Positions 26,957 to 36,109 of a DNA stretch of 64,000 nucleotides are shown here, piece by piece (position 1 is the stretch's first letter; each line of letters opens with the position of its first letter). The stretch is from Alteraurantiacibacter hainanensis (lineage in GTDB: Bacteria; Pseudomonadota; Alphaproteobacteria; Sphingomonadales; Sphingomonadaceae). The stretch lies in assembly GCF_036321025.1 (NCBI RefSeq), contig NZ_JAZAPB010000001.1, positions 558,001-622,000 of the forward strand, given 5' to 3'. A program made the position numbers and the translations under genes. The notes beneath the pieces were generated by a model, which was not told where the DNA came from, did no database searches, and was given only the letters and a program-made list of their open reading frames with translations.

Positions 26957-27757
26957 TCAGCCGCGGGCTTCGCGCGACATCTCCACGCTGCGATCGCGTG
27001 CGGCGCGAAGGCATTTGGTCATCAGCTGGGTCATCGCCTCGCCGTCGTCGAGAACGTCCAGTCCCTTGCGCGTCACGCCGCCCGGGCTGGCCACCATGTC
27101 GGCCAGCTTGCCGGGGTCGTGCTCGGACTGCGCAGCCAGCGCCGATGCCCCTTCGGTCATGGCAATCGCCAGCTCTGTCGCCTGCTTGTCCTCGAGGCCA
27201 AGCCGCACGGCAGCCACCTTCAGCGCATCGATGAAGCGATAGACGAAGCCCGGCCCGCTACCCGCCAGGGCAGTGACGAGGTCGAACTTGTCTTCGCTCA
27301 CCCAGCTCGGCGTTCCCAGGTGGGCCATGAATGCGTAGAGTTCTTCGCGTCCCTGATCGTCCAGCCCCTTCTCGGCAAGCGCGACGGGAGCCTTGCCCAG
27401 CGAGACCGCCAGGTTGGGCATCACGCGCACGTTGGCCTTGGCGGCGGGAAAGTTCTTTGCCAGCGTCTCGAGCTCGACCCCTGCAAGGATCGAGAGGATC
27501 GTGGTGTTCGGGCCCACCAGGTCCTGAAGCTGCGGGGCCACGTCGCCCAGCATCTGCGGTTTCACGCCGAGCTGGATGGCATCGAACGTGCCCTCCTTCG
27601 GCAGTTCGCGCAAAACCGGAATGCCGCCGGGCAGGCTCTCGCGCTGGGGGTCCATCACGGTGAAGGTTTCCGCGGGAACGCCGCCCTTCAACCATCCTTC
27701 GAGCATGGCTCCGGCCATGTTGCCGCAGCCGACCATCAGTATCGAATCGTAAGTCAT
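26957..27757 (-). CDS. proC: Pyrroline-5-carboxylate reductase
   Basis: A 266-residue NAD(P)H enzyme that completes proline synthesis. The start is the ATG at 27757 (MTYDSILMVGCGNMAGAML), which carries the Rossmann loop at GCGNMAG. QLGVKPQML, LVTALAGSGPGFVYRFIDAL and the proline-binding MVASPGGVTRKGL are visible. Full length. It follows the YbjN gene after a 32-bp gap. Together with proB it leaves only proA missing from the proline pathway in this window. Confidence 0.95.
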   Translation of the reverse strand: MTYDSILMVGCGNMAGAMLEGWLKGGVPAETFTVMDPQRESLPGGIPVLRELPKEGTFDAIQLGVKPQMLGDVAPQLQDLVGPNTTILSILAGVELETLAKNFPAAKANVRVMPNLAVSLGKAPVALAEKGLDDQGREELYAFMAHLGTPSWVSEDKFDLVTALAGSGPGFVYRFIDALKVAAVRLGLEDKQATELAIAMTEGASALAAQSEHDPGKLADMVASPGGVTRKGLDVLDDGEAMTQLMTKCLRAARDRSVEMSREARG

Positions 27758-27789
27758 GGCGGAATGACTTGGCACGCTGGGCCGCGAAA

Positions 27790-28296
27790 TCAAGCTTCGC
27801 CGGCTGCATCCACCAGTGCGGCGTCCAGCGCTTCGGCCGGATTCTTGTCCCCCCAGAGCACGAACTGGAACGCCGGATAGAACCGGTCACACTCGGAAAT
27901 GGCCGATTCGATGGCGAACTGCGCCATGTCCAAACCGAGCAGGCCGTCATCGCCCAGCATCAATGCGTGGCGATAGAGGATCACCCCGCCCTGCGACCAG
28001 ATTTCGAAATGACCCAGCCAGAGCTGCTCGTTGATCCGGGCGAGAAGTTCGTGCGCGCCGCGCTTCTTCGCCTCGGGCACGCGAATTTCCGGCAGGCAGA
28101 GGATCTGCAGCACCTTATCCTCTTGCCGCCAGATCCCGCGGACCTGGTAAGTCGTCCAGGCACCGGGAGCCTCGCAGCGGACCTCGTCGTCCCCGATCTG
28201 CTCTGTTGCCCAGCCATGCGCCTCGAACAGTGCGGCCAGCATGTCGACCGGAGCCGCATCCTGGGTTTCCTCGATCGTGTCGCGTTCCGGGTTCAT
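27790..28296 (-). CDS. YbjN-domain protein
   Basis: A 168-residue soluble protein of the YbjN/type III secretion chaperone-like fold. The start is the ATG at 28296 (MNPERDTIEE). DMLAALFEAHGWATE, LARINEQLWLGHFEIW and GVILYRHALML follow the family pattern, ending with an acidic helix (AQFAIESAISECDRFYPAFQFVLWGD). YbjN proteins influence motility and stress phenotypes in enterobacteria, without a known mechanism. It probably forms an operon with proC. Confidence 0.85.
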   Translation of the reverse strand: MNPERDTIEETQDAAPVDMLAALFEAHGWATEQIGDDEVRCEAPGAWTTYQVRGIWRQEDKVLQILCLPEIRVPEAKKRGAHELLARINEQLWLGHFEIWSQGGVILYRHALMLGDDGLLGLDMAQFAIESAISECDRFYPAFQFVLWGDKNPAEALDAALVDAAGEA

Positions 28297-28454
28297 CTTT
28301 TGCGAGCCTGCCAATACGTCATGGAATGCTTAATGCAGCGGCAACCATGGCGGGCGCAATCGCGCGCGCCTAGTTCGCCGGGCAAAACCCGGATCGCCTG
28401 TTGGCAAGGTGTGAACAAGGCTTGGGAAAACCTGGGCAGAACTGCGGGACAAGA

Positions 28455-30089
28455 TCAGTCAAGCTGCTGAACTTCCTCGCCTTCCTGGCTGTGGAAGCGG
28501 AAACTGTCGACGCCCTCGCCCGCCAGCGCGCTGACCATCTCCTGCGCTGCCGAGGCACTGTCGAACGGTCCCGTCAGAAGGCGATTGGTCTGGCCCCAAC
28601 GGGCCCTGTATGCCTCGGCGTCGTCAAGCAGGCCGCCAGCATTGCGAACGATGCGCCGCCAATCGAAACGGAAGGCAGAGGTATCCTGTCCGGTCGCCAC
28701 CTGCACCCAGTGGCGGGAAGGATGCGCGGGCTCCACGGGTACTGCCGGGGCCGGCCGCTCTCGCGGGGGATCTATCGACCGGATATCCACCCCGCCGGCC
28801 ATCGCGGGCGTTTCCGCCCGTTCCAGGTCGAAGTCCGCGAAGGCATCGGCAAGGTCGATCACGGAAGGCTCCGGCTCGGGAGCCGCCTGCGCGATAGAGG
28901 CTGCGGCTTCCGGCTCTTCGCTAACCGATGTTTCCGAAAGGGAGAACGAGGGCTGCGCGACCTGCTGATCGGGGAACGTGGGTTGCTGACCCAGGCTCGA
29001 ATCCGGCGGCTGGGGCGGCTCGTCGGCAAGGCTCACCACGACAGGGGCTTCATTTACGGGGGGAAGTTCGCCTGAGCTTGCGTCACCAAACGCGGACTCC
29101 TGCGGCGCGGGCTGCCGGGCAGCGACGCTTGCCACGACGGGCGCTTCCTCCACCGGCGGAAGTTCGCCCGTGGTCGAGGTTTCGGCTTCGGCTGCAACTG
29201 GGCCCAGCGGCTCCCCCTGCGGCTGCAGGCGCTCTGCCGCGCTTGCCCGGCGGGCCGGCTGCTGCTGCCTGGGGGTGTCGGTTTCCGTGAAGGACGCGAT
29301 TTCGGTGCTGTCCTGCCCCACCTCGTTCGCCGCGGGGAAACGGCCGAGATTGGCCGCCGCCGCCTGCTGTGCGCGCGTCAGCCGCGGCATGTACCGCAGG
29401 TAGGGCGCCAGCCGCGTGGAAACGCGCGGCGGCAGCATTGTTTCGGCAATCGCGATGGCCTCCTCGTCGCGTCCGCGGATTGCCAGGGCAAACGCGCGCG
29501 TGCGGTAGGCGGCCCGATCCTGCCGCTGGAGAAGCGGAAGAAGCGTCGTCTCGGATGCCTCGGCATTCCCGGCAATGGCATAGCTGAGGGCGAGGCGGCG
29601 CAGTATCTCGGGGTTCTCTTCCTGCGACAGCGCCAGCCGATAGAGCCGCTGTGCCCGATCGTTCCTGCCGACGAGATCATAGGCCAGGCCGCGTTCGGCA
29701 GCATAGGGCGCCATTGCAGCGCCGGCCGCCTCGGCATTCTGGAACAGTTGCAGCGCGGTCACGGCATCGCCGCGCCTTACGGCAACCAGGGCGAGGCCCA
29801 CCAGCACCCGGCCGTCTTCTGGAGCAACCGCCTGCGCGCGGGAGAAGAACCCGAGCGCCGCCGCGACATCGTCCAGCGCCAGCGAGGCACGACCCGCGGC
29901 CACCAGCGCAGGCACGCTTTCGGGATTGCGCGAAAGGCGCCGCAGGGCGTCGTTCAAGTTCTCGGCTGCAGGATCGGGAAGCGCCTGCACGACCTCCTGC
30001 GCCTGCGAAGACGCAGGCGAAAGCAGGAGGCCCGGCATTGCAGACATGCAGGCAGCCAGGGCGAATATTCTCGAAGGCACGCGTATCAT
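28455..30089 (-). CDS. TPR and SPOR-domain protein downstream of ftsZ
   Basis: About 544 residues: signal peptide (cleaved near SSQAQE), TPR-like helical repeats (about 45-250, e.g. AALGFFSRAQAVAPEDGRVLVGLALV), a long Pro/Glu/Ala-rich linker (about 255-450) and a C-terminal SPOR domain (about 460-544, WVQVATGQDTSAFRFDWRRI...RLLTGPFDSASAA). SPOR domains bind denuded septal glycan, so the protein should gather at the division site. The start is uncertain: ATG at 30089 or 30107. It lies 65 bp after ftsZ on the same strand, which supports a division role. Confidence 0.88.
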   Translation of the reverse strand: MIRVPSRIFALAACMSAMPGLLLSPASSQAQEVVQALPDPAAENLNDALRRLSRNPESVPALVAAGRASLALDDVAAALGFFSRAQAVAPEDGRVLVGLALVAVRRGDAVTALQLFQNAEAAGAAMAPYAAERGLAYDLVGRNDRAQRLYRLALSQEENPEILRRLALSYAIAGNAEASETTLLPLLQRQDRAAYRTRAFALAIRGRDEEAIAIAETMLPPRVSTRLAPYLRYMPRLTRAQQAAAANLGRFPAANEVGQDSTEIASFTETDTPRQQQPARRASAAERLQPQGEPLGPVAAEAETSTTGELPPVEEAPVVASVAARQPAPQESAFGDASSGELPPVNEAPVVVSLADEPPQPPDSSLGQQPTFPDQQVAQPSFSLSETSVSEEPEAAASIAQAAPEPEPSVIDLADAFADFDLERAETPAMAGGVDIRSIDPPRERPAPAVPVEPAHPSRHWVQVATGQDTSAFRFDWRRIVRNAGGLLDDAEAYRARWGQTNRLLTGPFDSASAAQEMVSALAGEGVDSFRFHSQEGEEVQQLD

Positions 30090-30154
30090 TCGCCGCCCAC
30101 TATACATTCCTCGCTGAACGGGGCGAGAACGCTTCGCCCGATTTTACGCCCGGC

Positions 30155-31855
30155 CTATTGGTTGTTCTGCCGCCCCAGGAAACGCGGGATGCGCATCGCA
30201 CCGCCGCCATCGCCGTCGTCATCGTCGTCCCGGTCATCCTCGTCGTCTTCGCTGGAATCGGGGGCCTGCCTCGACAGATTGGCCATCCGCTCGAACAAGG
30301 TGCTGCCAGCCGCGGGTGCCGCGCCGCCCTTCGCGGGAGCGGACTTCCCGGCGCTGCCGCCTTCGTCGTCGCCCTCTCCGTCGGGACCTCCGCCCAGAAG
30401 ACGCGCGCGCCTGCCGCCCTGGGGGGCAACCTGCTCGTCGGCTTCCGCCAGACGGCTTGCATCGAGGAGCAATTCGTCCTGCTCGCTCTCGTCATCGCCA
30501 TCTTCGGCAGTCTCGGCATCCGCGTCCGCTTCCTGGGTCAGGTCGAATGCGTCGCCTGCGTCGGCGCTCTCATCGTCGGATTCATCGTCGGCCTCGGAAA
30601 AGCCTTCCTCGTTGCCCGCGCCGAAGCCACTGTCGTCGGCAGGCGTGGCGAGACCTTCCTCGGCATCGCCTCCCGACGCATGGACTGCGCGCTCATCGTC
30701 CTCGCTCGCGTCGGCGTCGGCCTCGTCGGAAATGCTGAGATCCAGCGTATCGTCCTCGTCCGAGGCCGAAAGTTCTTCGGCTTCGCGCGAACCGGCATTG
30801 CTGCCGCCCGGAATGGCGAGCCCTGGCCGGCGCGGACCGCGCGCGGACGAAAGATCGAGCGGTCGCGCGCTTTCCTGCGACCTCTGCCCGGTCTGTTCGA
30901 TCCCGGTGGCCACGACGCTGACGCGGATCTTGCCGTCCAGATCGGGATTGAAGGCGCTGCCCCAGATAATGTTCGCCTCGGGATCGACCAGTTCGCGAAT
31001 GTGGTTCGCGGCCTCGTCCACCTCCAGCAGCTTCATGTCCTCGCCGCCGATGATCGAGATGATCACGCCCTTGGCGCCCTGCATGGACACGCCGTCAAGC
31101 AGCGGGTTTGCGATCGCGTGTTCGGCCGCTTCCAGCGCGCGGTTGTCGCCTTCGCCTTCGCCCGTGCCCATCATTGCCTTGCCCATTTCGCCCATGACCG
31201 AGCGGACGTCGGCGAAATCGAGGTTGATGAGGCCCGGCATCACCATCAGGTCGGTGATGGAGCGCACGCCCTGCTGCAGGACCTCGTCGGCCAGCTGAAA
31301 CGCTTCCTTGAAGGTGGTTTCCGCCTTCGCCACCAGGAACAGGTTCTGGTTGGGAATGACGATAAGGGTATCGACGTGCTTCTGCAGCTCCTCGATCCCG
31401 CTTTCGGCGGCGCGCATGCGGCGCGTGCCTTCGAACAGGAACGGCTTGGTCACGACGCCCACGGTCAGGATGCCCTTGTCGCGCGCAATCTGCGCGATGA
31501 CGGGTGCGGCACCCGTGCCGGTGCCGCCGCCCATGCCGGCAGCGATGAAGACCATGTTCACGCCTTCAAGCGCGCGCTCGATCTCCTCGACGGTTTCCTC
31601 GGCCGCTGCACGCCCCACTTCGGGTCGCGAACCGGCGCCAAGGCCCTGGGTGATTTCCGGGCCTAGCTGGATGCGATGTTCCGCCGCAGAACTGTTCAGC
31701 GCCTGCGCGTCGGTGTTGGAAACAATGAAGTCCACACCCTCGATCTCGGCGTCGATCATGTTGGCGATGGCATTGCCACCCGCGCCGCCGACGCCGATCA
31801 CGGTAATCCGCGGACGCAGCTCGTCCACCGAAGGCGGGCCAATATTGATGCTCAT
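30155..31855 (-). CDS. ftsZ: Cell division protein FtsZ, long acidic linker
   Basis: A 566-residue tubulin-like GTPase that forms the Z-ring. The GTP-binding signature GGGTGTG is at 109-115, the T7 loop NLDFADVR at 211-218, and the conserved C-terminal peptide (IPRFLGRQ) at the very end binds FtsA and other partners. The linker from about 330 to 550 is unusually long and very rich in Asp, Glu and Ser; E. coli FtsZ has 383 residues in total. GAGGAG precedes the ATG. The 107-bp gap from ftsA probably holds a separate promoter. Confidence 0.98.
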   Translation of the reverse strand: MSINIGPPSVDELRPRITVIGVGGAGGNAIANMIDAEIEGVDFIVSNTDAQALNSSAAEHRIQLGPEITQGLGAGSRPEVGRAAAEETVEEIERALEGVNMVFIAAGMGGGTGTGAAPVIAQIARDKGILTVGVVTKPFLFEGTRRMRAAESGIEELQKHVDTLIVIPNQNLFLVAKAETTFKEAFQLADEVLQQGVRSITDLMVMPGLINLDFADVRSVMGEMGKAMMGTGEGEGDNRALEAAEHAIANPLLDGVSMQGAKGVIISIIGGEDMKLLEVDEAANHIRELVDPEANIIWGSAFNPDLDGKIRVSVVATGIEQTGQRSQESARPLDLSSARGPRRPGLAIPGGSNAGSREAEELSASDEDDTLDLSISDEADADASEDDERAVHASGGDAEEGLATPADDSGFGAGNEEGFSEADDESDDESADAGDAFDLTQEADADAETAEDGDDESEQDELLLDASRLAEADEQVAPQGGRRARLLGGGPDGEGDDEGGSAGKSAPAKGGAAPAAGSTLFERMANLSRQAPDSSEDDEDDRDDDDDGDGGGAMRIPRFLGRQNNQ

Positions 31856-31962
31856 CTTATCGTCTCCTCGGCAGGCCTAGGAAATCTGCCATTCGTATTC
31901 TTGCCATAAAGCATTGTGGTAAAGGATGCTGGCTCTCGCACTATCCACAGGTAGAAAACCAG

Positions 31963-33258
31963 TCAGAAATATTCGCGCATCGCGCTCCACGCACGCATCA
32001 GCGTGGCGAGCGGTCCGTAACTGGCCGTATGCGTGAAACGCGATCCGATTGCACGAATATCTATCGGATCTTCCGAGGCATACAGCACCAATCCCACGAG
32101 AGTGGCGAAGCCGGGCGCGCTGTGCGCTTCGGGCAAGCCCTTTAGCGCCACCGGCTTGCCGATCCGCACCGGCACGCCGAGCACGCTCTGGGCATAGTCG
32201 GCAAGACCGGACAATTCCGCGCCGCCACCCGTAATCACGACCTGGCGCGCGCTCGATCCCGGTGCGCCGCCTGTAAATCCCATCGAGTCCAGCGCCTTGG
32301 CGACATCGCTCATCAGCATGTCCAGCTCGCCGGTGATGACGCCGATCAGGTCCGCGCGCGGAACCTGCCCCGACGCGTCCCCGCCCCGGGCAACGGGCCG
32401 TGCCCCCTCTTCCGCGGGCGAGGCGATGGGTATCATCTCGCGGTGGTCGGTCGGGCTGGCGATGGCCGAGCCCGAAACGCACTTCAGCCTTTCCGCCTGG
32501 AACCGGCGGATCGAAAAGGCAGAGGCGATGGCATCGGTGATATCGGCAGACCCCCGGGCGATTGCCGTGAGCCCTACCAGCATCCCGCCAGCATAGACCG
32601 AGACGTTGGTGACTTCGCCGCCCAGTTCCACCATGGCCACGCCCAGGTCGCGCTCCTCCGCGGTGAGGCAGGCAAAGCCCGTCGCCAGCGGCGATGCAAC
32701 CAGCCCCTCCACCTCGAGGTGCGCGTTCTGCACGCTCTCGGTGACGTTGCGGACCGGCGCACCGTCCGCCAGCATGACGTGAATGTCCACGCCCAGCCTG
32801 TCCGCGTGCAGGCCCTTGGGGTTGGAAACGCCGTGCGCCCCGTCCAGGAAATAGCAGGCGGGCTGCGCATGCAGCACCGTGCGACCGTCGGGATTGAGGC
32901 TTTCGCGCGCGGCTATCAGCAGCGCCTCGATATCCTCTTCCTCCACCCGGCGACCGCCAATTCCGATTTCCACCGGGCGGATCTCGCTTGCCAGTCCCGC
33001 ACCCGAACAGCCGATCCAGACCGAATCGACACTGGTTCCGGCCAGCTTCTCGGCCCTTTCGAGGGCGTCCCTTACGGCATGAGTGGCGGCGGCCATGTCC
33101 ACGACATAGCCGCGCTTGATGCCCTGGCTGGCGCGGTGACCGCTGCCGAGCACCTGCATCTCGCCGTCCTCGGTCAGTCCGGCGATCATGGCCGAGACGC
33201 TGAACGAGCCGACGTTCACCGCTCCGAAAACGCGGGCAATACGCTGGTTGCCGACCAT
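31963..33258 (-). CDS. ftsA: Cell division protein FtsA
   Basis: A 431-residue actin-like protein that tethers FtsZ to the membrane. SVWIGCSGAGLASE, VGVAMVELGGEVTNVSVYAGG (phosphate-2 region) and VVITGGGAELSGLADYAQ (adenosine motif) are present. The C-terminal helix (TLMRAWSAMREYF) is the amphipathic membrane anchor. A charged insert around 285-310 is variable. Its ATG overlaps the ftsQ stop by one base (TGATG). Confidence 0.96.
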   Translation of the reverse strand: MVGNQRIARVFGAVNVGSFSVSAMIAGLTEDGEMQVLGSGHRASQGIKRGYVVDMAAATHAVRDALERAEKLAGTSVDSVWIGCSGAGLASEIRPVEIGIGGRRVEEEDIEALLIAARESLNPDGRTVLHAQPACYFLDGAHGVSNPKGLHADRLGVDIHVMLADGAPVRNVTESVQNAHLEVEGLVASPLATGFACLTAEERDLGVAMVELGGEVTNVSVYAGGMLVGLTAIARGSADITDAIASAFSIRRFQAERLKCVSGSAIASPTDHREMIPIASPAEEGARPVARGGDASGQVPRADLIGVITGELDMLMSDVAKALDSMGFTGGAPGSSARQVVITGGGAELSGLADYAQSVLGVPVRIGKPVALKGLPEAHSAPGFATLVGLVLYASEDPIDIRAIGSRFTHTASYGPLATLMRAWSAMREYF

Positions 33259-34184
33259 CAGGTTTCCTCCTCGGCTTCACGCGCCTGCATCGAAAGCTCC
33301 TGTCGCTCGGAACGGCCCGGTACGTGCATGTACATGCGCGGCGGGTTGCGCATGTCGAAACTTGCAACCTCGCCGCCGATCAGGCGATGAACACCATCGG
33401 CCTGCGCGAAACTGATGAGCGCGGCGGCAGATCTATCCACCCCCTGCGGTAGCGCGAGCCGCTGGCCGGTGTCGAAGGTGAGGTTCCAACGACGGTTGCC
33501 CACCCATTCGGCGCCCACGACCTTGCCTTTCAGGGCCGGCGCGGCGTCAAGCAGGGTATCCAGGGCTTCGACCTGCGCCTGTGCAGCGGGCCCTTCGATC
33601 AGCAGGTAGCCGGCCGCATCCGCACTGGAAATCGGCTCCAGTTCCACGCCGGTGGGGTCGATCAGCATCAGGCGATCCGCGCGGCGCAGGACGGCGTGCG
33701 GTTCGCGCTCGACGATATTCACGACCATGAGATCGGGCAGCTGTCGCGAAACGCGGGCATCCTGCACCCAGGGCAGTTGCAGCAGGTCTTCCCGAAGGCC
33801 TGCGGTATCGACGCGCGTCATCGCGAGGTCGCGCTGGCCGAAGGCGCGTTCGTGCACCAGCATCGAATTCATCCGCTCCGTGCCGCGAACCTCGACGCGG
33901 CTCAGCTTGAAACCCGCGTTGCTGGCGACATGGGCGAACCGGTCGGAAGCAAGCGCCGTCGCCCCGGAAACCTGCGCCACCCAGCCGAGCCCCACCAGCG
34001 CGCCACCCAGGATCAGCACCGTGAAGGCCTTCTGCAGCTGCTCCTCGGTGAAGGGCAGCATGCCGAGCATCCGGCCCAGGATCGATTGACCCCTGTTGCG
34101 GGCCGAGCGGACCTTGCGGCTGGTGCCTTGCGCCTTGGCCTGCCGGCGCACACCCTTCGTGTTGCGGGAATTCGTCCTAGCCAT
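33258..34184 (-). CDS. ftsQ: Cell division protein FtsQ
   Basis: A 308-residue bitopic protein with a basic cytoplasmic N-terminus (1-50, many Arg/Lys), one membrane helix (about 53-73), a POTRA domain (about 93-160, KLSRVEVRGTERM) and a beta domain ending near 290. It joins FtsL/FtsB and links early and late divisome proteins in the periplasm. The start overlaps ddlB by eight bases. No ftsB is found in this cluster. Confidence 0.94.
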   Translation of the reverse strand: MARTNSRNTKGVRRQAKAQGTSRKVRSARNRGQSILGRMLGMLPFTEEQLQKAFTVLILGGALVGLGWVAQVSGATALASDRFAHVASNAGFKLSRVEVRGTERMNSMLVHERAFGQRDLAMTRVDTAGLREDLLQLPWVQDARVSRQLPDLMVVNIVEREPHAVLRRADRLMLIDPTGVELEPISSADAAGYLLIEGPAAQAQVEALDTLLDAAPALKGKVVGAEWVGNRRWNLTFDTGQRLALPQGVDRSAAALISFAQADGVHRLIGGEVASFDMRNPPRMYMHVPGRSERQELSMQAREAEEET

Positions 34185-35142
34185 GGCCAGTCTTTCCCGC
34201 GCGCTGGAGCGCGTCCTCCACGATCATCTCGCAGAGGTCGGCATATTCGATGCCGCAGCCTTTCGCCTGTTCGGGCACCAGGCTGAGAGGCGTCATCCCC
34301 GGCTGGGTGTTGGTTTCCAGCAGGAACAGGCCGTCCTCCCCGCGCTCGTCGTCCCAGCGAAAATCCGAACGCGACACACCTTCGCAGCCAAGACGGCGGT
34401 GCGCCTGCATGGCATATTCCAGGCACAGGCGCTCGATCTCCGGCGGAAGGTCCGCAGGGAAAATGTGCCGGGTCCTGCCCTCGGTGTACTTGTTCTCGTA
34501 ATCGTAGAAACCGCTGTCGACGATCAGTTCGGTCACACCCAGGGCGCGAGGCCCCTTCGCGGTGTCGATCACGGCGGTGGTGAGCTCACGGCCGCGGATG
34601 AACGGTTCGGCCAGCAGCGTGGCGAACTTCTGCCACGGCCCCTCGGCATCGCGAGAAATGGGATTGCCGCAATTGCTCTCGTCGGTGACGATGGCGACGC
34701 CCACGCTGCTGCCTTCGTTTACCGGTTTCAGGACATAGGGCCGCGCAATCGGATCGCCTTCGTAGAGTTCCTCTGCCGCCACCACGCGCCCGCCGGGCAT
34801 GGGGATGCCGTGCGGCACGAGGGCGTGCTTGGTAAGCTCCTTGTCGATGGCGATGACCGAGGTGGCGAGCCCTGCGTGGGTGTAGGGGATGCCCATCAGG
34901 TCTAGCATGCCCTGCACCGTGCCGTCCTCGCCCGGCGCGCCATGCAGCGCGTTGAACACGACGTCGGGCGCGGCTTCGCGGATCCTTGCCGCCACGTCGC
35001 GGTCCATGTCGAGCCGGGTCACGCGGTGGCCCTTGCTCTCCAGCGCGTCGGCCACGCCCTTGCCTGACATCAGCGAGACTTCGCGCTCGTTCGCCCAGCC
35101 GCCCATCAGGACGAGGATGTGAAGATCGGTTGGAAGAGTCAT
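34177..35142 (-). CDS. ddlB: D-alanine--D-alanine ligase
   Basis: A 321-residue ATP-grasp enzyme making the D-Ala-D-Ala dipeptide for the peptidoglycan stem. N-terminal LMGGWANEREVSLMSGKGV, NALHGAPGEDGTVQGMLD, ATP-grasp LKPVNEGSSVGV and metal-binding FLLETNTQPGMTPLSLVPEQA are all present. It starts four bases after murB and overlaps ftsQ. Confidence 0.97.
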   Translation of the reverse strand: MTLPTDLHILVLMGGWANEREVSLMSGKGVADALESKGHRVTRLDMDRDVAARIREAAPDVVFNALHGAPGEDGTVQGMLDLMGIPYTHAGLATSVIAIDKELTKHALVPHGIPMPGGRVVAAEELYEGDPIARPYVLKPVNEGSSVGVAIVTDESNCGNPISRDAEGPWQKFATLLAEPFIRGRELTTAVIDTAKGPRALGVTELIVDSGFYDYENKYTEGRTRHIFPADLPPEIERLCLEYAMQAHRRLGCEGVSRSDFRWDDERGEDGLFLLETNTQPGMTPLSLVPEQAKGCGIEYADLCEMIVEDALQRAGKTGHG

Positions 35143-35146
35143 CGCG

Positions 35147-36109
35147 CTACGGCCGCCCCACCCGCTTGATTTCCCATTCCAGCGTCACGCCGGTCTTCTC
35201 GGCCACGCGGCGGCGCACTTCCTCGCCCAGCCCCTCGATGTCGGAACTGGTCGCATCGCCGGTGTTGATCAGGAAATTGGTGTGCTTCTCGCTCACCTGC
35301 GCGCCGCCCATGGTAAGGCCGCGGCAACCTGCCTCGTCCACCAGTTTCCAGGCGCTGGTGCCCTTGGGATTCTTGAAGGTCGATCCGCCGGTCTTTGTCC
35401 GCAGCGGCTGCGAATTCTCGCGTTCGTCGGCGATGCGATCCATTTCCGCGCCGATCTCTTCGGGATCGCCCGGCTTGCCCTTGAAGCGGGCGGCCACGAC
35501 CACGGCACCATCGGGAAGGCGCGAATGGCGATACGAATAGTCTAGATCCGCGACCGGCAGCGTCACAAGGTTGCCCCCCGGCAGAACCACGTCGCAGTCG
35601 ACCAGAATATCGGCCACTTCGCGCCCGTAGGCTCCGCCGTTCATGCGCACGAAGCCGCCCACCGTGCCGGGAATGCCGCGCAGGAATTCCAGGCCGGCGA
35701 TCCCCGCATCGCGCGCGGAAGAAGCGACCAGGATGCCCGGCGCTCCGCCGCCGCACTCCAGCACGCAGTCGCGCTTGACCTCGACGCTGGAGAACGGCTT
35801 GCCCAGCCGCACGACCACGCCGGGCACGCCGCCGTCGCGGATGATGAGGTTGGAGCCGAGGCCGAGCGCCATGACCGGAGTGGACGGGTCAAGCTTTTCG
35901 AGAAAGGTGACGAGGTCATCGAGGTCGGCAGGCTCGAACAGCCAGTCCGCCGTTCCGCCGCTCTTGAACCAGACCAGTTTCGCCAGCGGGGCATTGGCCT
36001 TCAGGTCTCCGCGAACGTCGGTGGGCACGTGGCCGGTCACGCCAGGCGCGTCGTCCGCTCCGGGCGCTTCATCGCTCCACATGTATTCGCCGGGTTGCAT
36101 CATTGTCAT
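35147..36109 (-). CDS. murB: UDP-N-acetylenolpyruvoylglucosamine reductase
   Basis: A 320-residue FAD enzyme that reduces the enolpyruvyl group to form UDP-MurNAc. FAD binding shows LGLGSNLIIRDGG and GGFVRMNGGAYGREV. KGTSAWKLVDEAG carries the catalytic Ser proton donor, and SEKHTNFLIN holds the C-terminal Glu. The ATG at 36109 overlaps the murC stop (ATGA) and follows GGAGGG; upstream in-frame residues lie inside murC and are rejected. Confidence 0.96.
   Translation of the reverse strand: MTMMQPGEYMWSDEAPGADDAPGVTGHVPTDVRGDLKANAPLAKLVWFKSGGTADWLFEPADLDDLVTFLEKLDPSTPVMALGLGSNLIIRDGGVPGVVVRLGKPFSSVEVKRDCVLECGGGAPGILVASSARDAGIAGLEFLRGIPGTVGGFVRMNGGAYGREVADILVDCDVVLPGGNLVTLPVADLDYSYRHSRLPDGAVVVAARFKGKPGDPEEIGAEMDRIADERENSQPLRTKTGGSTFKNPKGTSAWKLVDEAGCRGLTMGGAQVSEKHTNFLINTGDATSSDIEGLGEEVRRRVAEKTGVTLEWEIKRVGRP

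Noticed and set aside
28376..28393. CCGGG-CAAAA-CCCGG stem-loop between the YbjN and SPOR genes as a terminator
   Set aside because: Only a five-bp stem and no T-tract on either strand.
30112..30140. Stem-loop just after the ftsZ stop as a terminator
   Set aside because: The stem is plausible but no U-run follows; read-through into the SPOR gene is as likely.
29651..31666. Open frame of 671 codons on the plus strand across the ftsZ and SPOR genes
   Set aside because: Antisense to two certain genes, of low-complexity composition, without family motifs.
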